A DNA stretch of 64,000 bases, from contig DASP01000002.1 of assembly GCA_002503825.1 (NCBI GenBank), positions 62,001 to 126,000 on the forward strand. The letters are read 5' to 3'. The notes beneath the pieces were generated by a model that ran no database searches, was not told where the DNA came from, and saw only the letters and a list, made by a program, of their open reading frames with translations. Shown here one piece after another: positions 10,139 to 19,579 of this stretch (position 1 is the first letter of the stretch; each line of letters opens with the position of its first letter). Source of the stretch: Methanoregulaceae archaeon UBA467 (lineage in GTDB: Archaea > Halobacteriota > Methanomicrobia > Methanomicrobiales > Methanospirillaceae). Both the position numbers and the translations under genes were made by a program.

Positions 10139-11182
10139 TCACTTCCCCAGTTCCGGCTTGCTCTTCAGGGCCTGAACAAGAAGCCTGACCCCGCCTTCAA
10201 TATCCCTTATATCGAGGACTTCGACGGGGGAGTGGATATAGCGGGTGGGTATGCTCAGCGTTGTACTGGGTATGCCGCCCCGTTCGAGGTGTATCGAGGT
10301 CGCATCGGTCGTCCCGCCGCTCCCGACTTCTGTCTGTACCGGTATATCTTTATCAGCCGCTGCTTTTTTCAGCCATTTCACCATTGGCCTGCTTGCAATA
10401 AGGCCCCTGCCGCTTGCATCGATAATGGTGATGATCGGACCTTTTCCCATCTCGACGGGTACATCTTTCTGGTCGAGACCGGGATGATCACCGGGAAATG
10501 TTACATCCGTGGCAATTGCACAGTCCGGTGAGAGTGCATATGCACTTGTCCGTGCCCCTTTAAGGCCGACCTCTTCCTGGACGGTAAAAACCCCGTATAC
10601 CGTATGCCTGCTCTTCACCTGCTGCATTGTCCTGATAAGCATTGCAACTCCGGCCCTGTTGTCAAATGCCTTTCCGGTCACCCTCCCGTTTGCCAGGTCG
10701 GTAAGTTCACGGTCAATTGTAACAGGGGTTCCGATCTCAATCCCGAGATTCTCAGCGTCCTCTTTGCCTGTCGCCCCGATATCGATGAACATATCATCGA
10801 TTTTAATCCCTTTCTTCTTTTCTTCGTCATCCATTTTGTGAACAGGTTTTCCGCCCAGCACCCCGGTCACCTTCCCCTTCGTCCCCTGGAGGATGACCCG
10901 CTGACTATAGAGGGTGGGGGGATAGAAACCTCCGAGGGTAACAAACCTGATAAACCCCTTATCATCGATGGATTTCACGGCAAGACCTATTTCGTCAGCA
11001 TGCGCTGCAAGCATGACTTTGAATTCTCCCCCTTTCTTCACGGTTACCAGGTTGCCCATGGAGTCGGTATACATCTCATCCACGTGCCCTTTGAGCTCCT
11101 TTCTGACTACGTCGATGACGTTTCCTTCGCTTCCTGATACACCATGTGCATCTGACAGTTTTTTAAGTAATTCTCTTACCAT
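10139..11182 (-). CDS. M42 family metallo-aminopeptidase
   Basis: Cytosolic co-catalytic zinc aminopeptidase of the M42 (TET/FrvX-like) family, which trims peptides and in archaea forms large tetrahedral complexes. The 347 residues show the family metal ligands and catalytic motifs: LAAHADEIGL near residue 63, AFDNRAGVAML near 177, the catalytic EE in VQEEVGLKGA near 210, an Asp ligand in ATDVTFPGDHPG near 233 and the final His in YIHSPVEVLD near 320. I chose the ATG at 11182, which has an AGGTG about 8 bases ahead; an in-frame GTG at 11191 is the alternative. It overlaps or abuts the aminotransferase stop, so it is probably in the hxlB-aminotransferase operon. Confidence 0.9.
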   Translation of the reverse strand: MVRELLKKLSDAHGVSGSEGNVIDVVRKELKGHVDEMYTDSMGNLVTVKKGGEFKVMLAAHADEIGLAVKSIDDKGFIRFVTLGGFYPPTLYSQRVILQGTKGKVTGVLGGKPVHKMDDEEKKKGIKIDDMFIDIGATGKEDAENLGIEIGTPVTIDRELTDLANGRVTGKAFDNRAGVAMLIRTMQQVKSRHTVYGVFTVQEEVGLKGARTSAYALSPDCAIATDVTFPGDHPGLDQKDVPVEMGKGPIITIIDASGRGLIASRPMVKWLKKAAADKDIPVQTEVGSGGTTDATSIHLERGGIPSTTLSIPTRYIHSPVEVLDIRDIEGGVRLLVQALKSKPELGK

Positions 11183-11183
11183 T

Positions 11184-12290
11184 TCAGACACCTTTCACGT
11201 TCCGGATTCTCCTGACCGCTTCTTTTAAATTTTCCATGGATGTCGCATAGCTGAACCGGGCATAACCCGGGGCGTTTTCACCGAATGCAGACCCGGGAGT
11301 TATAATAACGCCACTGTTAATAATATCCTTTATAAGGTCCTGCTTCATCGGCACAAACAGGTAAAAAGCCCCTTCCGGAATTGGAAAATCAAAACCGAGA
11401 TCTGACAGCTCCGAATAAAGATAATCCCTGCGGGCAAGGTATTCTCTTCGCATCTCTTCAACGCAGTGCTGGTCACCCGTATACGCCGCAAGGGCTGCAT
11501 ACTGGGAGATAGACGTTGCGCACGCCTGGCAGTACTGGTGGACCTTGATGCACTGATCGATGTACTCTTTCGGCCCTGCAAGATAACCAAGCCTCCACCC
11601 GGTCATTGCATAGGTCTTGCTGGTTGCATTTACCGTAATGACATCGTCACCAAAATGTGCCGCACTCCAGTGCTCCGGCCCGTATATAAAATGCTCATAT
11701 ACTTCGTCACTGACGATGGTCACTCCCTTGTCATCTGCATATTCCACGAGTGCACGTATGGATTCCCTGCTTTCAACCGCACCCGTGGGATTGGCAGGGG
11801 AGTTCAGGACAAAAAGGCGTGCATTGTCCATCATCTCCTTCGCTGCCTCCACATTCACATGCATGTTGTCATCGAGAGGGACACCGGCCGGGCGACCGCC
11901 CGCAAGGAGGGCCAGTGATGCATACGAGACAAAACCGGGGTCCTGGAAGAGGACCCGGTCTCCGTTCTCTACAAGGGCGTGCATGATGATGTGGAGTGCC
12001 TCGCTTGCCCCGGCAGTAACAATGATCTGGTCAGGAGCATATGAAAGATTATTCTCTTTCGAGAACTTTTTTGAAATTGCCTCTCTCAGTTCGGGAATTC
12101 CCATATTTGGGGTATACCCGGTTTTTCCTTCCTCTATTGCCTTAATTGCCGCCTCCCTGATATGGGCAGGCGTGTTGAAATCGGGCTGGCCAAGTCCCAG
12201 GTTGATCGATCCGGGGCCTGCAGCCTCAAAGAGTTTCCGTATCCCTGATATTTCGATGCCGCTGCACCGGCTGGCACATCTGTGTTTCAT
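11184..12290 (-). CDS. Pyridoxal-phosphate aminotransferase, class I/II
   Basis: A 368-residue fold-type I aminotransferase. It shows INLGLGQPDF near the N terminus, the substrate-binding SPANPTGAV, the PLP-contacting SDEVYEHF and the Schiff-base lysine in TSKTYAMTGWRLGYLAGP. Similar archaeal enzymes act on aspartate or aromatic amino acids; the substrate cannot be told from the sequence. It sits 21 bases after hxlB and overlaps the M42 peptidase start region, forming a three-gene minus-strand unit. Confidence 0.9.
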   Translation of the reverse strand: MKHRCASRCSGIEISGIRKLFEAAGPGSINLGLGQPDFNTPAHIREAAIKAIEEGKTGYTPNMGIPELREAISKKFSKENNLSYAPDQIIVTAGASEALHIIMHALVENGDRVLFQDPGFVSYASLALLAGGRPAGVPLDDNMHVNVEAAKEMMDNARLFVLNSPANPTGAVESRESIRALVEYADDKGVTIVSDEVYEHFIYGPEHWSAAHFGDDVITVNATSKTYAMTGWRLGYLAGPKEYIDQCIKVHQYCQACATSISQYAALAAYTGDQHCVEEMRREYLARRDYLYSELSDLGFDFPIPEGAFYLFVPMKQDLIKDIINSGVIITPGSAFGENAPGYARFSYATSMENLKEAVRRIRNVKGV

Positions 12291-12311
12291 ATCGCATCAC
12301 AACTGTCTTTT

Positions 12312-12911
12312 TCACTCGATATTCGCATGCCTGTTCTTAAGCTCTTTCTCGTCGGTCTTCGTGATCTCCATCAGCCTTGAGATGATGGCATCTGCAAAGA
12401 CCATTGCAGCCGTCTCGAACAGTGTTCCAAGCGGTGCAAAAGACTTATGCTCACCCATCATCTGCCTGATCTCAAATTCCTGCGCATCATCCCTGACAGC
12501 GTCCCGCTGGTGTTCGATGATGACTATTGAATCTGATATCCGGCCTATCCTTGAGTCTGCATTCGATGTAATGAGACAAATCCGTCCACCCATCTCCCTG
12601 ACGGTCTCAGAGATATCTGCTATTGTTTTTGTTCTGCCCGAACCAGAAAATACAATCATTACGTCATCGGGTTTCATTGCCGGTGTTATCGTCTCTCCGA
12701 CAACATACGCAGTCAGCCCGAGATGCATGAGGCGCATGGCAAATGCCTTGGCAACCAGTCCTGAACGTCCGGCCCCCATTACGTACACACGTTTCGCGTT
12801 TAAGATTTCCTTTAAAAATCCCTCAATTTCATCATCAGAAATCGAATCGGCAATTTTCTTCACTTTTGATGCCATCAGGCCCATCATGTCCTGTACCCTG
12901 TGCTCAGCCAT
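12312..12911 (-). CDS. hxlB: 6-phospho-3-hexuloisomerase
   Basis: SIS-domain isomerase interconverting 3-hexulose 6-phosphate and fructose 6-phosphate, part of the reversed ribulose-monophosphate route by which many archaea make pentose phosphates. The 199 residues show the SIS core YVMGAGRSGLVAKAFAMRL near residue 42, the sugar-phosphate loop VFSGSGRTKT near 90, and MMGEHKSFAPLGTLFE near 150, typical of PHI rather than other SIS proteins. A GGAG lies 4 bases before the ATG. The partner hexulose-phosphate synthase is not adjacent in this window. Confidence 0.88.
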   Translation of the reverse strand: MAEHRVQDMMGLMASKVKKIADSISDDEIEGFLKEILNAKRVYVMGAGRSGLVAKAFAMRLMHLGLTAYVVGETITPAMKPDDVMIVFSGSGRTKTIADISETVREMGGRICLITSNADSRIGRISDSIVIIEHQRDAVRDDAQEFEIRQMMGEHKSFAPLGTLFETAAMVFADAIISRLMEITKTDEKELKNRHANIE

Positions 12912-13085
12912 GATTCTCCTTCATGGTTGTCATCACATACTACAATAGAATTTCGTACGATCCAGAAGGGCCGCTTCCTGTCCCGACATGGTTTAATATT
13001 CCTGAAAAGAATTTGATATACTGATATTCCTTGCATTAACCAAAAATTTATTGCGAGGCGGTAATTTTTAACAGAGTATATTAAA

Positions 13086-13883
13086 ATGGCGGACACAGGG
13101 ATGCGCCCGTACTTCAGTGATGCGGGTTTTCGACTCTATCACGGAAATTGTATCGATATACTCGCAGCGCTGCCTGACAACTCAATCGATCTCATCTTTG
13201 CAGATCCGCCTTATAACCTTTCCAACGGAGGATTTACCTGTCATGGCGGCAGGAGGGCGCCGGTTGACAAAGGCGACTGGGACATCAGTAAAGGGATCGA
13301 GCAGGATTTCTCATTTCACCTCGCATGGATTGAATCATGCAGACGGGTCTTATCAGACAACGGGACAATCTGGGTCAGCGGCACCTACCATTCCATATAT
13401 GCATGCGGTTTTGCCCTACAGCGACTTGGATTTCATATTCTCAACGATATATGCTGGTTCAAGCCGAATGCTCCGCCCAACCTGAGCACCCGCTGCTTTA
13501 CCGCAAGCCATGAGACCCTGATATGGGCCCGTAAAAATCGAAACGGCCGCCATATCTTCAACTATGATGCGATGAAAAGCAGTGACTGGCTCAATGATCC
13601 ATTGAAAAAAAAGGGACGCCAGATGCGGACAGTCTGGAGCATCCCCTCTCCAGGGCGTTCAGAAAAAAAAATGGGACGGCATCCGACCCAGAAGCCATGC
13701 GCACTCCTGAAACGTATCATTATAGCAGGAACAAATGAAGGGGATACCGTTCTTGACCCATTCACCGGAAGCTCGACAACCGGCCTTGCAGCACACCTGC
13801 TTAAACGCTCATTCATAGGAATCGACTGCGAATCAGACTACCTCGATCTGTCGATTGAACGGTTCAGGGCGTTGCAGAAATAA
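13086..13883 (+). CDS. Orphan DNA adenine N6-methyltransferase, DpnA-like
   Basis: A 265-residue amino-methyltransferase of the beta arrangement: the catalytic motif IV FADPPYNLSNGGF is near residue 38 and the SAM-binding motif I VLDPFTGSSTTGLAA near 220, with RHPTQKP between. The block after DPPY (SNGG, then VDKGDWD) and NxSxRxFTxSxETLIWARK resemble DpnA/HinfI-type enzymes from memory, which modify GATC or GANTC. No restriction endonuclease gene flanks it, so it is an orphan or solitary methylase here. The target site is an inference. It starts just after a TATA-like AT-rich stretch. Confidence 0.88.
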   Translation: MADTGMRPYFSDAGFRLYHGNCIDILAALPDNSIDLIFADPPYNLSNGGFTCHGGRRAPVDKGDWDISKGIEQDFSFHLAWIESCRRVLSDNGTIWVSGTYHSIYACGFALQRLGFHILNDICWFKPNAPPNLSTRCFTASHETLIWARKNRNGRHIFNYDAMKSSDWLNDPLKKKGRQMRTVWSIPSPGRSEKKMGRHPTQKPCALLKRIIIAGTNEGDTVLDPFTGSSTTGLAAHLLKRSFIGIDCESDYLDLSIERFRALQK

Positions 13884-13973
13884 CCCTGTTGCCGGGCAGG
13901 AGGTCTTCCCGGTCCGTCCTGATCTCAATCATTATTGTCCCGGACCACTCACACGTATGGTGGAGCAGAAGAT

Positions 13974-15236
13974 ATGAATCCTGATTCCGGAATACAACAT
14001 CTGTTACCCGAACTTATTTCAGAGGACTATGCATATCTTGAGGACCTCTACCGTTATTTCCATTCACATCCCGAATTGTCCGGCCAGGAGAAGATGACAT
14101 CAGAAAAACTCGCCACGGAGCTTGAGTCTGCAGGTTTTTCGGTATACAGGGGGATCGGCGGGCATGGCATTGTGGGAATCCTTAAAAACGGCGATGGCCC
14201 TGTCGTCATGGTGCGTGCCGACATGGATGCACTCCCGCTCAAAGAGGAGACAGGTCTTCCCTATGCAAGCACCGTACGGATGAAGGATCCGTCAGGTAAA
14301 GAGGTCGATGTCATGCATGCATGTGGTCATGACATCCATATGACCGTGCTTGCCGGCACAGCCCGGATATTTACCCGCATGAAAAATGAATGGAGCGGGA
14401 CACTTATGTGTATCGGACAGCCTTCTGAAGAGACCGTGTCAGGAGCAGAAAAAATGATACATGAGGGCATTTATTCCCGCTTCGGTCGCCCTGACTACGG
14501 ACTCGCCCTTCATGTCGGACCCGAACAGCCTGCAGGAACCGTAGGCTACCGCGAAGGCATTTTTTCAGCCGGTTCTGAGTCCGTTGACGTAACGGTGCAC
14601 GGGATCGGCGGGCATGCTGCCCACCCGGACCAGACAAAGGATCCGGTAGTGATCGCTGCACAAATCATTCTTGCGTTACAGACTATCGTTTCCAGGGAAG
14701 TCCCGCCTGCCGAATTCGCTGTGATTACCGTGGGATCCGTGCACGGTGGAATTAAACATAACGCCATCCCGGACAGCGTTCAGCTGCAGGTAAATATCCG
14801 GTATTTTAAACCAGAGATCAGGGATCTCCTTATGGCTTCAGTTGACCGCGTCTGCATGGGAATTGCAATGGCATCTGGTCTTCCGGAATCACTGATGCCT
14901 TCGGCCATAATCCTCAATGAATCTGTCATGCCGATGTGGAATGATCCTGAATTTACGATAAGGGTCGCAGGTGCGCTTGAAGAGGGCCTTGGTAAAGAGA
15001 ACGTCGTGCGTATCGGGAAACTAACCGGGAGTGAGGACTTCGGCGCTTTCGGGACGGCAGATCCCCCTGTGCCGCTCTGTTATTTCAGGATCGGGACAGG
15101 CGTTCCCGGGAAAAACGATACCGCCGGAAAAAAGACGTACCTTCACAGCAGCAGGTTTGCCCCGTCACCTGAAGGAGTAATCCCGCTTGGGATACGGGCA
15201 ATGACACTCGCAGTCCTTGAATCCCTGAAAAAGTGA
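13974..15236 (+). CDS. M20 family amidohydrolase / peptidase
   Basis: Zinc-dependent amidohydrolase of family M20D (IAA-amino acid hydrolase, hippurate hydrolase or N-acyl-amino acid deacylase type). Seen are the metal-binding RADMDALPLKEETGLPY, the HACGHDIHM box, the catalytic QPSEE and a late GSEDFGAF ligand motif; the lid domain lies between. The exact acyl substrate cannot be told. The ATG at 13974 has GGTGGAG 8 bases ahead; the frame is open back to a TTG at 13935, which is less likely. Convergent with the ACT-ACT-MBL gene. Confidence 0.88.
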   Translation: MNPDSGIQHLLPELISEDYAYLEDLYRYFHSHPELSGQEKMTSEKLATELESAGFSVYRGIGGHGIVGILKNGDGPVVMVRADMDALPLKEETGLPYASTVRMKDPSGKEVDVMHACGHDIHMTVLAGTARIFTRMKNEWSGTLMCIGQPSEETVSGAEKMIHEGIYSRFGRPDYGLALHVGPEQPAGTVGYREGIFSAGSESVDVTVHGIGGHAAHPDQTKDPVVIAAQIILALQTIVSREVPPAEFAVITVGSVHGGIKHNAIPDSVQLQVNIRYFKPEIRDLLMASVDRVCMGIAMASGLPESLMPSAIILNESVMPMWNDPEFTIRVAGALEEGLGKENVVRIGKLTGSEDFGAFGTADPPVPLCYFRIGTGVPGKNDTAGKKTYLHSSRFAPSPEGVIPLGIRAMTLAVLESLKK

Positions 15237-15251
15237 GGAGCTCCCCGGGGT

Positions 15252-16769
15252 TTATCCCTGAGTTTCATCCTTTTTATACATACTGATCTCCCCGTACGGC
15301 ACGAGTGTGGTGCCTTCAAGGACTGATACCGGTCCGTGTCCTCCACAGACGAGGCATTTTTTGCGGTCCCTGAAAAAATCACCGCCGGTCTCTGCGGCCA
15401 GCTGCAGGAGTGCCTTTCGCTCTTTTTTTGCGATGTCGCTGTCTACATTTACGGATGTGACAATTATATGGGCGAGTGAATTGTATCGTGCCCTTTCGGG
15501 GGTTATATGATCAAAATTTATGACCGTATCTGCACAGAATATCACTCCAAGCCCTGCGCTGTAGAGGTACAGCTGGCCATGGATATGCCCGCCAAGGCTT
15601 TCCAGCACTTCAAATTCGTGATTTCCAAGTTTAAATGAAGAGATGACAGAAAAAATTCCCCGTGTCCGCAGAGCTCTGGTCTGGTACAACTCGATATCAC
15701 CGGGAGGGTTGAACCTTGAAAAGAGATTAATCAGGGTTGTATACACCTCCTCAAGGATGGAGCCTTCGTTTCGCGAACCATAGCCACGGTTTGATACCCG
15801 GATGATATCAAGTGTCCCCGGGTGCATGAACGCCTTCGCCTGGTAAAAACCCCCCGCCCCGCAATGGTCTGCATCGGCATGGGTGATGAATATGCGGGAT
15901 ATTTTTTTCTCGCCGCCCGCGATATGCTGGCATATCAGGGAGTATATATCCGGGAAATAAATGCCATAACCGGTATCGACCATGACACATTCGTCCTTCC
16001 CGTCGATGAGAAACACATTCCCTCCGCAGGGGGGCTGAATGCAATACAGTGTGGTTTCCGCGTCGAGGGCGATACTCTGGATATCCGCGTAAAAATCGTG
16101 ATTTTTCGTGGCATTCAGGGTTTTTCCCGTCACCAGCACACTGTCAAATGCCTTTTGCGGGTCCTGGCCGAGGTTGATATGCTCCTGTACGATGTGGTTG
16201 ATGTCTCCCAGGAGCTGCATGAGAAACTCATCCTCGGATTCCCCGACCAGTGTCCTGATCTCCTGGGCAAACCGCAGATAAAAGACCGTGTCGTCAAGGT
16301 GCTGGCCGGTCGTATCATATTCGATTATTTCAAGCCTGTACCTTGATTTCAACTGGTTCAGCAGCCTGTCAACCGCGGCGCTGTCATCGAGATTGAGACT
16401 CACCGTCAGCCTTTCCGGGTGTCTTCCCTTGTCATCAAAATCGATATATGCAATATTTGCCCTGCAGGATGTTGTATACTGGAGAAAATCAAACAGTGCA
16501 CCCGGCCTGTGCGGGAGATGGACATAGAGTTTGAGAAAGCTCAACGGCTTCAGGGAGGTCTGGAGGTACCCAATCGCAGAGAGCTCGCCGGTGATTTTTT
16601 GGTAATGCTCTTCGGTAGTGGTCAGTTCAAAAAAAACAGTATAAGGGTCGATCCTCCGGTCAAACTGTATACGATTGATATTCCCGGAATACCGGCTCAC
16701 AATTTCAGCTGCTTTATGCAATGCACCTGGCCGGTCCGGGACGCGGGCGATAAATGAGAACTTTTTCAT
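15252..16769 (-). CDS. Two ACT domains fused to a metallo-beta-lactamase-fold hydrolase
   Basis: 505 residues. The first 75 form an ACT domain (FSFIARVPDRPGALHKAAEI) and residues about 78-150 a second ACT-like domain (LYVHLPHRPGALFDFLQYT). After a helical linker, residues from about 245 form a metallo-beta-lactamase fold: VMVDTGYG, the zinc motif THADADHCGAGG, LGGHIHGQ and FCADTVINFD. ACT domains usually bind amino acids and regulate enzymes; joined to a hydrolase they suggest an amino-acid-controlled activity, but the substrate is unknown. CxVCGGHGP near the C terminus is an extra possible metal site. Confidence 0.82.
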   Translation of the reverse strand: MKKFSFIARVPDRPGALHKAAEIVSRYSGNINRIQFDRRIDPYTVFFELTTTEEHYQKITGELSAIGYLQTSLKPLSFLKLYVHLPHRPGALFDFLQYTTSCRANIAYIDFDDKGRHPERLTVSLNLDDSAAVDRLLNQLKSRYRLEIIEYDTTGQHLDDTVFYLRFAQEIRTLVGESEDEFLMQLLGDINHIVQEHINLGQDPQKAFDSVLVTGKTLNATKNHDFYADIQSIALDAETTLYCIQPPCGGNVFLIDGKDECVMVDTGYGIYFPDIYSLICQHIAGGEKKISRIFITHADADHCGAGGFYQAKAFMHPGTLDIIRVSNRGYGSRNEGSILEEVYTTLINLFSRFNPPGDIELYQTRALRTRGIFSVISSFKLGNHEFEVLESLGGHIHGQLYLYSAGLGVIFCADTVINFDHITPERARYNSLAHIIVTSVNVDSDIAKKERKALLQLAAETGGDFFRDRKKCLVCGGHGPVSVLEGTTLVPYGEISMYKKDETQG

Positions 16770-16996
16770 GCGGTTCCACCAGTTATTCTATATTTTTGAA
16801 TGGGAATGATGCAACAAAACGATGTGGTCTACCCAGGGATCTCTTTTTGTGCATGGATATCCATGTAAAATTAAATTGGAAGATACATAGAGTTTATCAG
16901 GTTCCCCTCCCTAAATTGATTGTTAATGCGGGTTTATCGTGTAAAATGATACATCTCACGCATCTCATTTAAATTTGCACGGTCAGGGGGGGACTA

Positions 16997-17791
16997 ATGT
17001 CTGGAAATAATGTGCTGATTGTAGAGGATGACAATATTGTTGCAAATCTTATCGAGATGAGGCTGAAAAAACTGGGGTACACGGTTGTTGGAGTGACCAG
17101 TTCCGGAAAAGAGGCCCTTGGCCTTGCCGCATCGTCCAGTCCGGATATCATCATCATGGATATCAATATCAAGGGAAGGATCGACGGGATCGAGACCGCG
17201 AACCGTATCATCAGGGAATTTGACATTCCCATTGTGTATCTTACGGGCGATCAGGACCTGAAAACGTTTGAACGGGCGAAGGCGACAGATGATTGCGAAT
17301 ACCTCATCAAACCATTCAAGGATACGGATCTTTCCATCGCTATCGAACTTGCAGTTTTCAAGCATACCCTCAACAGGGTTGCCCGGGATAAACTGAATTA
17401 TTATCAAAAAATTTTCCACTGCTTTTCAGAAGGGATCATCACAACTGACATCAGTGGCTATATCGAGTACATGAACCCTGCTGCACACCAGCTTGTCGGT
17501 AAAAGGGTGAGCACATCACGAAAACGCCACCTCGGGGAGATAGTGAAAATTGTCAGTAATTCAAACGGCAAGGTGATTGAAAACCCTGTCGACCGTGTAA
17601 TGAAGGATAAAGAGACCGCCGGTATCCCTGAAAATGCGGTGCTTGTTACAGGAGACTCAACGAGAGTTCCTGTTGAAGGCTTCGCTGCTCCAATCCGGGA
17701 GGAAGACGGTACGGTAAGTGGAATCATGCTTGTCCTCTGCCCGCGATCTCATAAAAATTATCTTAATTTCATTGATAAACAGATTAGTTAA
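16997..17791 (+). CDS. Response regulator with receiver and PAS domains
   Basis: A 264-residue signalling protein. Residues 1-120 are a CheY-like receiver: acidic pair in IVEDDN, phospho-acceptor Asp in IIIMDINIKG near residue 55, Thr in YLTGD and the conserved Lys in LIKPF. Residues about 135-250 form a PAS-type sensor domain (IFHCFSEGIITTDISGYIEYMNPAA). No histidine kinase or DNA-binding output is present, an architecture common in Methanomicrobia. GGGGGG lies 5 bases before the ATG. No kinase partner is adjacent. Confidence 0.88.
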   Translation: MSGNNVLIVEDDNIVANLIEMRLKKLGYTVVGVTSSGKEALGLAASSSPDIIIMDINIKGRIDGIETANRIIREFDIPIVYLTGDQDLKTFERAKATDDCEYLIKPFKDTDLSIAIELAVFKHTLNRVARDKLNYYQKIFHCFSEGIITTDISGYIEYMNPAAHQLVGKRVSTSRKRHLGEIVKIVSNSNGKVIENPVDRVMKDKETAGIPENAVLVTGDSTRVPVEGFAAPIREEDGTVSGIMLVLCPRSHKNYLNFIDKQIS

Positions 17792-18258
17792 GAGGTATCA
17801 GGGCCGCCGATATCATATCATTCAGATATCATTCCTGGCGGAACCCGTTTTAAAATATATATGAAGATTTTAGAGAGAAAATAATCCCTGATGAAGTCGT
17901 CCCGATCTCCTCATGAATAAAGGCGGGCTGAATTTCGGATGAGCCGTACACACCCACGCATCTCTGGTTTTTATAACTGCCAGCATACATAAAATCCTGG
18001 CATATCCTGTCAGGGAACAGATCGGTTGTTCCGGAAGATTCTGCCATAAACCGTCCGTTACAGTGATTAACAGGCATCTCTTCCAATCCGGCGGGGAGAG
18101 AGCAGGGTCAGATCCTGAAATTTTTTTCATACCTGCGGTGGAAGTCTTCCGGATTTGAAGAAGAGGTCTATACAGGAAGAATAATACCTGATGTTTAGCA
18201 GGATCCGGTTTTCGCTTCGGACAGGTCCTTTAAACTCTGTAAATAAAGTGGCGGAGCG

Positions 18259-18265
18259 AAAAAAA
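18259..18265 (-). terminator. T-run terminator after the Mrp operon
   Basis: Seven T on the minus strand, 8-14 bases after the stop of the small gene that follows mrp. The neighbouring 17792-18258 holds only weak unsupported ORFs. Confidence 0.5.
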
Positions 18266-18272
18266 GGGTTAA

Positions 18273-18581
18273 TTATTGCTCCTGGATCTCCTCGTGAGTC
18301 ATCAGGAGAGATCCAAAAATAATTTTTTCCGTCACCTGCGCCACGTACTTCATATTCTGGGCTTTCTCCATGTCTTCATTTCGATGTATATCGGCCCAGA
18401 TCTGCACACGTATCAGGGAAAAACGGAATTTGTCGAGGTTTGCATCATCGAGGGACTGTGCCTTCTGATAGACCGGTTCAATAATATCAGGGAATACATG
18501 AATATCTTCCAGGGCAGGCAGAATATCCTGAAATATCTCCATAGGCTCACCGTTTCCTGAAAGAATCTTCATGTACTGCAT
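18273..18581 (-). CDS. Small hypothetical protein coupled to the Mrp ATPase gene
   Basis: 102 residues, mostly predicted helical, with no cysteine motif, signal or membrane segment. I do not recognise the family. Its ATG follows the mrp stop with no gap (TAAATG) and the AGAAG at the end of mrp may serve as a weak binding site, so the two are very likely cotranscribed and perhaps translationally coupled. A second in-frame ATG, three codons in, is also possible. A role with Mrp is inferred from position only. Confidence 0.65.
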   Translation of the reverse strand: MQYMKILSGNGEPMEIFQDILPALEDIHVFPDIIEPVYQKAQSLDDANLDKFRFSLIRVQIWADIHRNEDMEKAQNMKYVAQVTEKIIFGSLLMTHEEIQEQ

Positions 18582-19475
18582 TTATTCTTCTACCGCCCTG
18601 ACAAGTGCCTGCATGACCTCATCGACCCGTTTCCAGGTAGCATTATCGCTGCTCCTGATAATAAAGGGACGACCTTCGTCACCTGCCTTACGCATTTCAG
18701 GGTCGATCGGTATGCTGCCGAGGAACGGGACATTGAGTTTTTCAGCAATTTTTTGGCCGCCGCCCTTTCCGAACAGGTCAATTTCTTCATTGCAGTGCGG
18801 GCAGACAAGGCCACTCATGTTTTCGACGATGCCGATGACAGGGATCCCGATCTGCTCGACAAATTTGGCAGCTTTCATTGCGTCCATGGTTGCAACGTCC
18901 TGAGGCGTCGTTACAATCACTGCTCCACGCAGGTTCGGTGCAAGCTGGACGATTGAGAGTGCTTCGTCACCTGTACCCGGGGGGAGATCCACCACGAGGA
19001 AGTCGAGGTCTCCCCAGTTGACTTCTGCAAGGAACTGCTGGATGGCACTCATCTTCATCGGACCCCTCCATATCACGGGGGTGCTGATGTCCGGGAGCAG
19101 GAACGCCATGGAGACGACACTTAAGTTTCCGGTAACGTGTACCGGCTCAATCATTTTACCGATCGTCGTCAGCTTGTGTTCCTCAATGCCAAGCATTTTG
19201 GGAATATTCGGGCCGTGTATATCCAGATCCAGGAGCCCGGTCTTCATCCCGTGGCTTGAAAGTGCAAACGCAAGGTTTACCGAGACGGTAGATTTCCCGA
19301 CCCCGCCTTTCCCGCTTAAAACCAGCACGACATGCTTTACATTGATTTTAGCCTTTGGAGGGAGCCCTTTTGCCTGTGCGGAAGGATTCCCTGCAGTCGG
19401 GCAGCTTCCTGAACTGTTACAGCTCTCGCATTCACCCGGGCAATCCTGCGGTGTTTCATTTGTTTTTTTGGACAT
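18582..19475 (-). CDS. Mrp/NBP35-family iron-sulfur carrier ATPase
   Basis: P-loop ATPase (ApbC/Nbp35 type) that assembles or carries Fe-S clusters in the cytosol. 297 residues: a Cys-rich N-terminal segment (CPGECESCNSSGSC) like that of Nbp35, the deviant Walker A LSGKGGVGKSTVSVNLA near residue 52, DLDIHGPNIPKMLG, VVDLPPGTGDE, and the cluster-bridging CPHC motif near residue 233. The start is set at the second ATG (19475), which lies 7 bases after GAGG; the ATG at 19481 is only 1 base away from it. Confidence 0.92.
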   Translation of the reverse strand: MSKKTNETPQDCPGECESCNSSGSCPTAGNPSAQAKGLPPKAKINVKHVVLVLSGKGGVGKSTVSVNLAFALSSHGMKTGLLDLDIHGPNIPKMLGIEEHKLTTIGKMIEPVHVTGNLSVVSMAFLLPDISTPVIWRGPMKMSAIQQFLAEVNWGDLDFLVVDLPPGTGDEALSIVQLAPNLRGAVIVTTPQDVATMDAMKAAKFVEQIGIPVIGIVENMSGLVCPHCNEEIDLFGKGGGQKIAEKLNVPFLGSIPIDPEMRKAGDEGRPFIIRSSDNATWKRVDEVMQALVRAVEE

Positions 19476-19579
19476 GATCATTCCTCATTAAAAATTATTT
19501 TTTCCTCTTATATATTACTCAAAAATGCCATAAAGATGTATACTTGATGACATCGGTGAGGGGTTTTCTGCCTGCCGGA

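Noticed and set aside
11617..12948. 443-codon + strand ORF opposite hxlB and the aminotransferase
   Set aside because: Shadow of two clear minus-strand genes; Ser/Thr/Ala-rich translation without motifs.
17850..18130. 78- and 86-codon minus-strand ORFs between the response regulator and the Mrp operon
   Set aside because: They overlap each other in different frames, lack start signals and show no family pattern.
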